Of a stretch of 20,642 nucleotides of DNA, positions 14,041 through 20,642 are shown in pieces. Under the pieces are notes generated by a model. The model worked only from the letters and a program-made list of their open reading frames with translations. It did no database searches and was not told where the DNA came from. Origin of the DNA: JBAYHN01 sp041666125 (GTDB lineage: Bacteria; Patescibacteriota; Gracilibacteria; UBA1369; UM-FILTER-53-11); assembly GCA_041666125.1 (NCBI GenBank), contig JBAYHN010000019.1, positions 1 to 20,642 of the forward strand, read 5' to 3'. Positions within the stretch are counted from its first letter, which is position 1. The number at the start of each line of letters is the position of its first letter. The position numbers and the translations under genes are program-made.

Positions 14041-16362
14041 ATGAGAAGAAGAGCCACAGGCGGGAGTTTAATTGACCTTATAACCGGAAATACTTCCGGT
14101 CGTAGAATTAGCAACAGAGAAGCAAAAAGAAGAAGGAGGGGAGCAAGGGCAATGCAATTTGATATTGAGACCAGTGTTGCGCGTGAAATTTTTGCCGTGA
14201 TTTATTTGGCAGTTTCGCTGCTCCTTGTGCTTTCTATTTATGGAAATCTTGGAATGGTAGGAGCTGCGCTTCATTCATTTTTAAAACCGGTTTTTGGATT
14301 TGGGATTCATTTTATTGCCGTTTTGTTTTTTGGAATTTCCATTGCGTTGTTTTTTGCGAAAAAATCTCCATTTGGGCTCGCGAAAATTACAGGAATTATT
14401 TTGATGTTCGCGTCGCTACTTTCGATTTTTCATTTGTCTGTTCAGCCGGATGATCTGCTTACTGCTGCGCAAAATGGGGAGTATGGCGGTTATATTGGAT
14501 TTATTCCAAATTTCTTTTTGAGGTCCGTTTTGCAAATAGGAAACTTGGGTTCCACAATTATTTTTGCAGCAACTTTGATTGTTGGATTTTTGCTGACTTT
14601 TGAAATTTCCATTATTAGTTTCTTAAAAGCTGCCAGGCCGGAATTGCGTTTGGAAAAGAGAAAGAGATTTGAAGTTACCGACGAAGGCGTTGTGGAAGTT
14701 GATGAAGATGAGGAGAATTATGATGAGGCTGAAGATGAAATTAATATTATTAAACCTATGATTCCTGTGGGGGTTGGAGTTTCTGATGTTGAGTTTGAAG
14801 AAAGCGAGGCACAAAAAAATATGTCGGATATAAAAGATGGCGAGCCTGAGCCTGTTGATCTTGATTCCGAGCCGGTGAAGGCCAAGAAAACTGCAATTAA
14901 ATGGGAATTTCCGCCGCTGGATCTTTTGGAAAATCCGCTGGCTGCGGATGCGGTGGATGATGATTTCTTGAAAGAAAAAGCGGAAATGATTCGCACGAAG
15001 TTGGATCAGTTTGGAATTGAAGTTGTGATGTCGGATGTTAATGTTGGGCCGACTGTAATTCAATATACTTTGAAGCCGGATGAAGGTGTGAAGCTTTCCA
15101 AAATCACTTCGCTAAAGAATGATTTGGCGCTTGCGCTTGCCGCCCGTGCAATTCGTATAGAAGCGCCGATTCCGGGCAAGGCACTTGTTGGTATAGAAAT
15201 TCCGAATGAGAATAGAAGCGTTGTAAAATTGAAAGAGCTTTTGGAAAGTGATGAATGGAAGGCTGAATCTAAATCCACTTTGCGTTTGCCGCTTGGCAGA
15301 ACTGTGAGTGGCAAACCGATGGTTATAGACTTGGCGAGCATGCCGCATATGCTTGTGGCAGGAGCTACAGGTTCTGGAAAATCCGTTGGTATGAACAGCT
15401 TTTTGCTCGCGCTGCTTTACCAGAATTCTCCGCAGGATTTGAAAATGATAATGATTGATCCAAAGAGAGTTGAGCTAAATACATATAATGGGATTCCACA
15501 TTTGCTCACGCCGGTGATTACGGATTTGGAAAAAGCTGCAGTGGCGCTTAAGTGGGCGGTGGCCGAAATGAACCGCCGCTATATTGTGCTTTCAGAAACT
15601 GGCCACCGCAATATTACAGACTACAATGGCGATATTAAGATTGAGGATAAAATGCCAAAAATTATAGTTGTCGTGGATGAGCTTGCCGATTTGATGATGG
15701 CCGCAGGCAAGGAAGTGGAAGCTTCCATTTGCCGCATTGCGCAGATGGCGCGCGCAGTCGGAATGCATTTGATTATTGCGACACAAAGGCCATCCGTGGA
15801 TGTTATTACAGGTTTAATTAAGGCTAATATTCCTGCGCGCGTGGCCTATGCCGTTACCGCCGGAGTAGATTCGCGAACAATTTTGGATTCGATTGGAGCG
15901 GAAGATTTGCTTGGTCAAGGAGACATGCTTTTCGTTTCCGGCCAAATGAGCAAACCTGTTCGTATTCAGGGCGTTTATGTTTCTTCCAAAGAAATTGAAA
16001 AAGTCACAAATCGCGTAAAACTTACTATGGAGCCGGAATATAACGACAAAATCACTTCGCTGGAAGTTGCCCGCCAACACGTGCAGGGACTTCCAAATGT
16101 TAAAGGCGGAATGTCTTCCGGTGGCGGTGGCAACGATCCGCTTTATGAAAAGGCACTTTCACTCATTATTGAATCCAGAAAAGCCTCCGCATCGCTTCTT
16201 CAACGCAGATTGGAGGTTGGTTATGCTCGCGCCGCACGCATACTCGACGAAATGGAAGCCAACGGCGTAATTGGCCCGGTAAGAGGCGCTAAGCCACGCG
16301 AAATCTTGGTCCGAAGGGAATCTCCAGAAGTTTCCACGAGCGAGCAGCCAATGCCACAATAA
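14041..16362 (+). CDS. ftsK: DNA translocase FtsK/SpoIIIE
   Basis: The 773-residue protein pumps chromosomal DNA through the closing division septum. A strongly basic N-terminus (1-37) leads into four membrane helices (about 50-68, 88-105, 116-131 and 171-195). An acidic linker (about 212-280) follows, then the motor with Walker A GATGSGKS (441-448) and Walker B IIVVVDE (541-547). The end is a winged-helix gamma domain (about 698-765, with SASLLQRRLEVGYARAARI) that reads orientation sequences. The start is ambiguous: ATG 14041 sits 9 nt after a perfect -10, while the internal ATG 14152 has AAGGAGG 12 nt upstream. I kept 14041 because basic N-termini before the first helix are usual in this family. 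The gene runs convergently into the 529-residue gene with a 14-nt gap. Confidence 0.95.
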   Translation: MRRRATGGSLIDLITGNTSGRRISNREAKRRRRGARAMQFDIETSVAREIFAVIYLAVSLLLVLSIYGNLGMVGAALHSFLKPVFGFGIHFIAVLFFGISIALFFAKKSPFGLAKITGIILMFASLLSIFHLSVQPDDLLTAAQNGEYGGYIGFIPNFFLRSVLQIGNLGSTIIFAATLIVGFLLTFEISIISFLKAARPELRLEKRKRFEVTDEGVVEVDEDEENYDEAEDEINIIKPMIPVGVGVSDVEFEESEAQKNMSDIKDGEPEPVDLDSEPVKAKKTAIKWEFPPLDLLENPLAADAVDDDFLKEKAEMIRTKLDQFGIEVVMSDVNVGPTVIQYTLKPDEGVKLSKITSLKNDLALALAARAIRIEAPIPGKALVGIEIPNENRSVVKLKELLESDEWKAESKSTLRLPLGRTVSGKPMVIDLASMPHMLVAGATGSGKSVGMNSFLLALLYQNSPQDLKMIMIDPKRVELNTYNGIPHLLTPVITDLEKAAVALKWAVAEMNRRYIVLSETGHRNITDYNGDIKIEDKMPKIIVVVDELADLMMAAGKEVEASICRIAQMARAVGMHLIIATQRPSVDVITGLIKANIPARVAYAVTAGVDSRTILDSIGAEDLLGQGDMLFVSGQMSKPVRIQGVYVSSKEIEKVTNRVKLTMEPEYNDKITSLEVARQHVQGLPNVKGGMSSGGGGNDPLYEKALSLIIESRKASASLLQRRLEVGYARAARILDEMEANGVIGPVRGAKPREILVRRESPEVSTSEQPMPQ

Positions 16363-16376
16363 GGCAACAATAAGAA

Positions 16377-17966
16377 TTAATCTTGCTTTTGTTCGTTTCG
16401 TGTTGAAGTCACGTAATTGGATTCATTGCCGGCGATATCTCGTGATCTTGAACCTGAATTTATATTTTTGGAAACATCTCCCATATCTACAAATACTCCG
16501 TTGCCTCCAAGCTGAACAGGGTAGAAGAGTTTTTCATCAATGGTTGAATATGTAGTAAGTATGCGCACATCTGGGCCAAAAATATTTTTTACAAGATTTG
16601 CCTTTGTAAGTAGTCTTCCCTTTAAACGCGCTATATCTTTAAATGAACGAGGTTTGTCATTAGCTTCTTCATTGATGTGTACTATTGGTGGATGATTTTG
16701 AGTAGATCGTACAGGTCCATGTCCCAATACTGCTTTTGCAATTTCCAACGCTTCTCTGTCGTTGCCACGACCTGGCTTTACCAAAAGACATTTATTTCTG
16801 TCATGTAATTGGAATCCTTCGCCATAACAAATTAATTCTTCGCCATGTCCCAAATATAGTGCCAGTTGCTCTTTTTCCATCGCTGCTATTTTTTGACGTT
16901 TAAATAATGCATACATTATATTTCCAACAATCATATGCATTAATGCAGGTTGTAATTTTTCTGATCCCGGTATTTTATCAAATGTTTTAAGAATTTTGGC
17001 TTCTAGTGCTGAATTAACAACTTTGTCATTACCGGTTCCTCTGCTCAAAAACGATTCGTGGATTCGTTTAAGCATGTAAGCTTCTAGTGCTGTTGCTATC
17101 TTAAGGTCAGTGAAGAATACTGGATTATTTCCCTCCAAATATTCTCCAAGAGGCTTGTTGCCTGTATATGTTTGTAACATCGGATCATTTACTGGTTCTT
17201 TTAATAATTCCGAATCTAAAACTTGGGATGGATTTTCAAATCCAAATTCTTTTATTAATTCGCTTACATCAATCTTAATTTCCTTACCTTCTTCTTCACC
17301 ATAAAAAATAAAAGTATGAGACATGTCGTCCGTATTAGTAACTCCATATGCTGCAAATACATCTTTGTCTTGCATGGCACGCACTGCGTCGGCCTGTTCT
17401 TTTGCTGATTTCATAGCTTCTTCGTCGTTTCCTTTGTGGGCAGCACATTTGCCGGCGAGCGTTGATGTATGAGATAAAGCCAAAAATAAAGCTGGCATTC
17501 CGGGCGTGTTTGCTTGTGCATTCATTTTCGCTTCATTAACGCGATTCCAGAAATGCGAATTCGTCAATCCAACATCCGCTTTGTTTCCATCGGTTCGCAT
17601 GAGGCTAACCCTCTGTGATCTTGGGGGTAAACGTTTTGGACGTGTTCCGTGTGCGCGGCCATCAATACATTTAGTGATAATCATGTATGGAAGGCGTTCG
17701 TCCATATATTTAATGGCACGCTCCAATTCATCCAAAATATCCACAGTATTAACGTTTTCACGCAAATATCTGCGCAAATATCGTCTTACCAAGACTTCCG
17801 GGTCTTCACGTTTCTCTCTGTTTTTTGGTGCTTGAACAGCAGCAACTTGTTTTCTCATACCTTCGGAAACAGAGTTTACGCCTTCGTGGTCGGCTAATAA
17901 AGAGGGATTTTTAGTTCCGTCGGTTTCCGCGTCTCCATGAGCTGGTCTCTCTTCATGTACGTGCAT
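16377..17966 (-). CDS. Uncharacterised 529-residue protein with carbonic-anhydrase-like zinc motif
   Basis: I do not recognise this protein with certainty. Residues 1-55 look disordered and charged, and about 56-92 form helices rich in arginine. A strand then runs into C100-I-D102-G-R104, the C-x-D-x-R signature of beta-class carbonic anhydrases. A second block, LALSH166TSTLAGKC174AAH177, could supply the remaining zinc ligands. From memory, carboxysomal CsoSCA has Cys173, Asp175, Arg177, His242 and Cys253, so the spacings (66 and 8 here; 69 and 11 there) and total length (about 515) are similar. Classical beta-CA has H-x-x-C instead, and here that position is H-T-S-T. No signal peptide or membrane segment is visible. 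A TATTAT box lies 14 nt before the ATG. Other zinc or phosphate-binding functions remain possible. Confidence 0.4.
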   Translation of the reverse strand: MHVHEERPAHGDAETDGTKNPSLLADHEGVNSVSEGMRKQVAAVQAPKNREKREDPEVLVRRYLRRYLRENVNTVDILDELERAIKYMDERLPYMIITKCIDGRAHGTRPKRLPPRSQRVSLMRTDGNKADVGLTNSHFWNRVNEAKMNAQANTPGMPALFLALSHTSTLAGKCAAHKGNDEEAMKSAKEQADAVRAMQDKDVFAAYGVTNTDDMSHTFIFYGEEEGKEIKIDVSELIKEFGFENPSQVLDSELLKEPVNDPMLQTYTGNKPLGEYLEGNNPVFFTDLKIATALEAYMLKRIHESFLSRGTGNDKVVNSALEAKILKTFDKIPGSEKLQPALMHMIVGNIMYALFKRQKIAAMEKEQLALYLGHGEELICYGEGFQLHDRNKCLLVKPGRGNDREALEIAKAVLGHGPVRSTQNHPPIVHINEEANDKPRSFKDIARLKGRLLTKANLVKNIFGPDVRILTTYSTIDEKLFYPVQLGGNGVFVDMGDVSKNINSGSRSRDIAGNESNYVTSTRNEQKQD

Positions 17967-18089
17967 ATAAGTACTTAAACATAATATCGACTTTTATCAA
18001 CATCCCGTGGCCTTTCGGCATTATAACCAGTGTTGTTCTGTTAATAAAGGGGTAAATGAAAAATATTGTCTCCTTGCTTCTTCTCAGCA

Positions 18090-18118
18090 TTGCAAAAAAC
18101 CCCTTTTTCTGGTAAAAT
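18090..18118 (+). promoter_or_regulatory. Promoter of the pilin array
   Basis: TTGCAA (18090-18095), a 17-nt spacer and TAAAAT (18113-18118) with TG one base upstream form a good promoter. The leader would be about 18 nt, AT-rich, and without a Shine-Dalgarno sequence before ATG 18143. An 8-bp inverted repeat, AAAGGGGT (18046-18053) with ACCCCTTT (18099-18106), brackets the -35 and could be a control element. Confidence 0.6.
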
Positions 18119-18142
18119 AATAAGAAAATTAAATATAAATAT

Positions 18143-18625
18143 ATGAGTAAAACATCAAGAAAAATCTCAGTCTTTATGGCGGCAGTTTTGTGCCTATCCA
18201 TGGTATCTGTTTTTGGCATGACATTTGCAGGTACCGCGCTGGCAGATCCAGGGGACGCGCCGGCAGCTCCTGCAGCAGCCTCCCAAAGGCCAAAATCCAT
18301 TCCGGAAAGTTTTAACGTTAATACATATCTTAAGACGGATGACATGAATAGCAAAGTGCCGGATACGAGTGCTTCCTTGGCAGATCAAAAACAAAGCGGT
18401 GGAATTATAAAAGTTTTGCTGGATGCAATTAAAATGTTTGTAAATATCATAGGTTCAATCGCGCTGATTGTTTTTATAATTGGTGCGCTTTTAACAGTCA
18501 CTTCTTCCGGTAAAGAAGACAGGCTCGAAAGGGGAAAAACCACAATGGTTTATGCCGTCATCGGGCTGGTTGTGACCTTTTTGTCGTTTATGCTCGTGGC
18601 TTTGGTGCAGTCGTTATTCTTTTAG
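18143..18625 (+). CDS. T4SS-type pilin, array member 1
   Basis: The 160-residue precursor has a signal peptide ending near A34 (TALA|DP), then a proline/alanine-rich exported segment (35-85). Two membrane helices (about 97-119 and 134-158) are joined by a short charged cytoplasmic loop, SSGKEDRLERGKT. This is the architecture of the CPR T4SS_pilin family (VirB2/TrbC-like), in which the G-x-E...K loop between the two helices is conserved. It is the first gene of a tandem run and follows a good promoter. Processed subunits would stay in the membrane until assembled into a surface pilus or channel. The next gene starts 15 nt downstream. Confidence 0.75.
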   Translation: MSKTSRKISVFMAAVLCLSMVSVFGMTFAGTALADPGDAPAAPAAASQRPKSIPESFNVNTYLKTDDMNSKVPDTSASLADQKQSGGIIKVLLDAIKMFVNIIGSIALIVFIIGALLTVTSSGKEDRLERGKTTMVYAVIGLVVTFLSFMLVALVQSLFF

Positions 18626-18640
18626 CACGCAAATTTCTCC

Positions 18641-19690
18641 ATGAAAAAGCTCGCAATTCTAATTCTAAGTTCATTTATCTCGGCAACAATGCTGAGCTAT
18701 TTTGTTGGAGTTGCATTTGCGGAAACCGAACAGCCAACATTGCAAATTTATTATTCCGAAAGTCTTGGTACAGGTGAAAAAGTTATGCACATTACTGCCT
18801 GTAGAAAAGAACCGGCAATGGGTGTGGTCACTTGTACGAAAGAGGCTTTTAATGCCGGTTTTGGTAAGCAGTGCGAAAAAGAAGGGGATATTAGTAATAC
18901 AATACAAGGATGTTTAATTAAGCCGGGGGCTAATGGAGATGAGTATGAAAGGATTTCAGATACAAGTTCATACCCAAAGGTTGATATAAGTAAATATGCT
19001 TTAAATGAAGAGGAAGGTGGATGTAAAGATAAACCTGAAAACAGAGCGCCTCTTTATGGGAAAAGATATGGGCTAATTTCTAAGTTAAGAAACGAAAATC
19101 CCGATCCTCCTATTACTGAAGCGGACATTCAAAGTGAATTTGTTCAGCCTGACGATGTGCAAATAACTCGCCCGGAGGGTTATGTAATGAAACCTATGTA
19201 TGAGCCAACTTTGTGTGCCTCGTGGGACAAAGTTGTAGATAGTGCTGGTGGGGTATCGGAAGATACAACATTAACGGAAGAGCAGAAAAAAAACATTGAA
19301 GCTTTAAAAGTTAGGATAGCTGAAGCTTCTGCAGATGCCGAAGCTCGTTTTGGTACGCAAGACAATTGTAACGGTACAGAGCATGGCGACAAGTTGGATT
19401 CAGCACCAATGATTTCCTGTACCATTCTTGAGCGTGTTACCGGCAAATCCGGCACGGAAATTCTTTCCAAATACATGAAAACAATCTATTCGTGGGCTTC
19501 CGGCCTTGTAGGCATTATTGCGGTGCTAACAATGGTTTATTCCGGCATCCAAATTTCAATGGCCGGCGGAGACAGCGCAAAAATAGATTCCGCCAAAACC
19601 CGCATCACTCAATCAATTGTGGGTATTGTGATTTTATTTTTATCCGGACTAATTCTTTACACAATTAATCCAACATTCTTCACTGGTTAA
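18641..19690 (+). CDS. Large cysteine-rich T4SS-pilin-like surface protein, array member 2
   Basis: The 349-residue protein has the signal peptide and C-terminal two-helix module of its neighbours (helices about 284-303 and 324-342, loop AGGDSAKIDSAKTR). Between them lies an exported domain of roughly 250 residues. That domain holds eight cysteines (54, 65, 78, 91, 128, 192, 243 and 260), an even number that suggests disulfides. Cleavage is likely after A27 (AFA|ET). The gene probably encodes a specialised or tip subunit, anchored like a pilin but displaying a folded domain that could bind a host cell or DNA; the exported domain itself is not recognised. No ribosome binding site is visible. 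The spacing is 15 nt before and 10 nt after. Confidence 0.65.
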   Translation: MKKLAILILSSFISATMLSYFVGVAFAETEQPTLQIYYSESLGTGEKVMHITACRKEPAMGVVTCTKEAFNAGFGKQCEKEGDISNTIQGCLIKPGANGDEYERISDTSSYPKVDISKYALNEEEGGCKDKPENRAPLYGKRYGLISKLRNENPDPPITEADIQSEFVQPDDVQITRPEGYVMKPMYEPTLCASWDKVVDSAGGVSEDTTLTEEQKKNIEALKVRIAEASADAEARFGTQDNCNGTEHGDKLDSAPMISCTILERVTGKSGTEILSKYMKTIYSWASGLVGIIAVLTMVYSGIQISMAGGDSAKIDSAKTRITQSIVGIVILFLSGLILYTINPTFFTG

Positions 19691-19700
19691 TTAAATTTAT

Positions 19701-20096
19701 ATGAACTTTCTTAAAAAAACATTATTCGCATCGGTCTTAATATCAATTTTATTTGGATTTAATGTTGTGGTCGCTTCGGCCACTGTCGTGGTTCCAAATA
19801 CAATGCCGTGTCCGGACAATTTACCGTGCGTTTCGGAGGCAACACAGGCCAAACCAGGTGGCGTTCTGGCACATGTAACAGATACGTTCGCGGTAAGGTT
19901 CTTAAAGGGATTTTTGGCTATTGCGGGAGCAACCGCTGTTGTTTTTATAATCATTGGTGGCATGCAAATGATTCTTGGAGTTGGAAATGAAGAAGCCATA
20001 GGCAAAGGCAAAAAAACAATTATTTGGGCGATTTTTGGTTTGGTTATAGTTATACTTTCGGTGGCAATGGTGAATATCGTTACTAATTTATTTTAA
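19701..20096 (+). CDS. T4SS-type pilin, array member 3
   Basis: The 131-residue precursor has a signal peptide ending near A27 (ASA|TV), a short exported region with C37 and C43, and helices at about 70-92 and 106-128. The loop GVGNEEAIGKGKK joins the helices. The G-G-M-Q-M-I...G-N-E-E...K-K-T-I-I-W-A-I-F-G-L pattern is a close match to the T4SS_pilin family as I know it. It probably forms the main pilus subunit together with member 4. The start codon follows an AT-rich stretch without a Shine-Dalgarno sequence, and only 2 nt separate its stop from the next ATG. Confidence 0.8.
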   Translation: MNFLKKTLFASVLISILFGFNVVVASATVVVPNTMPCPDNLPCVSEATQAKPGGVLAHVTDTFAVRFLKGFLAIAGATAVVFIIIGGMQMILGVGNEEAIGKGKKTIIWAIFGLVIVILSVAMVNIVTNLF

Positions 20097-20098
20097 AT

Positions 20099-20476
20099 AT
20101 GAAAAAGATTTTTGCGTCATTACTGTTAATAATAATTTTTGTGGTCATGGGGACGCTGGTTGCTACTCCTGTTTTTGCCGATAAAGCTTCTGATGTTATA
20201 AATAATATTCTGCCGGAAAACGTAGTTGATGGAGCTGTTCCAACCGGTGATCTAAAAATGGCAATTTTACCTCAGGCAATCAAAATTTTGCTTGGTATTG
20301 CGGGCTCGGTTGCATTTGGAGTTTTTGTTTATGCCGGTATTCAGATGGTAATTTCTCAAGGTAATGAAGAGGAATTAACAAAGACAAAAAATATATTTAT
20401 TTGGTCCCTTATAGGTCTTGCATTCATAACAGCAGCCTATGCTTTGGTAAGGGGTGTAATGCAATTAGCACTTTAA
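20099..20476 (+). CDS. T4SS-type pilin, array member 4
   Basis: The 125-residue precursor has a signal peptide ending near A27 (VFA|DK), a short exported segment of about 30 residues without cysteine, and two helices at about 61-84 and 98-118. The loop SQGNEEELTKTKN joins the helices. It shares the G-I-Q-M-V-I-S-x-G-N-E-E pattern with member 3 and is probably its paralogue. Translation is likely coupled to the preceding gene (2-nt gap). Confidence 0.8.
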   Translation: MKKIFASLLLIIIFVVMGTLVATPVFADKASDVINNILPENVVDGAVPTGDLKMAILPQAIKILLGIAGSVAFGVFVYAGIQMVISQGNEEELTKTKNIFIWSLIGLAFITAAYALVRGVMQLAL

Positions 20477-20481
20477 AGTTT

Positions 20482-20642
20482 ATGAAAAAAAGAATTGTAA
20501 CAAGTTTGTTTTTCACCCTTCTGCTTTCGGTCGTTTTTGCGAATGTAAGTTTTGCTGCAATTGGGCTTAATCCTGATTTATATCCGAATGGGGCACCTAC
20601 AATAAATGGAAATGTGCCCGACGAAGATGTTCAAAGTGTTGA
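20482..20642 (+). CDS. Secreted protein, probable array member 5 (cut by window end)
   Basis: Fifty-three codons are present before the window ends. They encode a basic start (MKKR), a hydrophobic core and a cleavage site near S-F-A|A-I, then a polar exported segment (GLNPDLYPNG...). The ATG lies 5 nt after the previous stop, as in the rest of the array, so it is probably another pilin-like subunit. The two-helix module that would confirm this lies outside the window. Confidence 0.65.
   Translation, partial: MKKRIVTSLFFTLLLSVVFANVSFAAIGLNPDLYPNGAPTINGNVPDEDVQSV

Noticed and set aside
16363..16376. Possible terminator between ftsK and the convergent 529-residue gene.
   Set aside because: Only a 4-bp AAGA/TCTT stem can form near this 14-nt gap, too weak to call.
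18056..18115. A 19-codon frame (MKNIVSLLLLSIAKNPFFW) preceded by AAAGGGG, just upstream of the pilin array.
   Set aside because: It overlaps the whole predicted pilin promoter, ends on its -10 box and contains no run of regulatory codons, so it is more likely chance than a leader peptide.
1..20642. Alternative genetic code with UGA read as glycine.
   Set aside because: All genes are full length under the standard code with no in-frame TGA, and glycine is encoded by GGN throughout.
1..20642. tRNA or rRNA genes, CRISPR arrays, insertion sequences or prophage genes.
   Set aside because: I looked through the gaps and coding regions and found no cloverleaf with a T-loop motif, no regularly spaced repeats, no transposase or integrase, and no terminal inverted repeats.

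Overview
This AT-rich window looks like a chromosomal segment of a Candidate Phyla Radiation (Patescibacteria) bacterium. The clues are an archaeal-type AMP phosphorylase next to a ribose-1,5-bisphosphate isomerase, a tandem array of small signal-peptide/two-helix pilins of the CPR T4SS_pilin type, compact gene packing, and promoters sitting directly on start codons with almost no Shine-Dalgarno sequences. TGA is not used as a sense codon in any of the 20 complete genes, so a UGA=Gly lineage (Gracilibacteria, Absconditabacteria) is unlikely. The exact phylum cannot be fixed from the sequence; Peregrinibacteria is one possibility.

Layout. 1-416: non-coding, with small GC-rich hairpins. 417-2429 (+): a phosphatase-like membrane protein with an extracytoplasmic propeller-like region. 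2426-4028 (-): a GT28-type glycosyltransferase and a dCMP deaminase. 4077-6418 (-): R15P isomerase and AMP phosphorylase, the two steps that turn AMP into the RuBisCO substrate RuBP; no RuBisCO gene lies in the window. 6562-6933 (+): a small unknown membrane protein. 6972-11391 (-): a four-gene operon in the order pta, ackA, CodA-like amidohydrolase, argininosuccinate lyase homologue. 11456-12407 (-): three small genes encoding a membrane protein, a lipoprotein and a zinc-ribbon protein. 12480-13952 (-): gltX. 14041-16362 (+): ftsK, divergent from gltX. 16377-17966 (-): a 529-residue protein with a C-x-D-x-R ... H ... C pattern that recalls beta-class carbonic anhydrases, particularly carboxysomal CsoSCA. 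18143 to the right edge (+): at least five consecutive secreted/membrane genes, four with clear T4SS-pilin architecture and the fifth cut by the window end.

How the genes fit together. AMP phosphorylase and R15P isomerase would salvage nucleotides into RuBP. RuBisCO, presumed elsewhere in the genome, would fix CO2 to give 3-phosphoglycerate for lower glycolysis. Pta and AckA would then make ATP by substrate-level phosphorylation with acetate release. The dCMP deaminase and the amidohydrolase fit a nucleotide/base-salvage lifestyle. If the 529-residue protein is a carbonic anhydrase it would connect to the same CO2-fixing route, but that link is inference. The pilin array is probably the cell-surface apparatus used for host contact or DNA uptake.

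The most notable regulatory signal is repeated placement of a sigma70-type -10 box 6 to 15 nt before the ATG (3549-4028, gltX, ftsK, pta, the zinc-ribbon gene and the 417 gene), which implies widespread leaderless or near-leaderless mRNAs.
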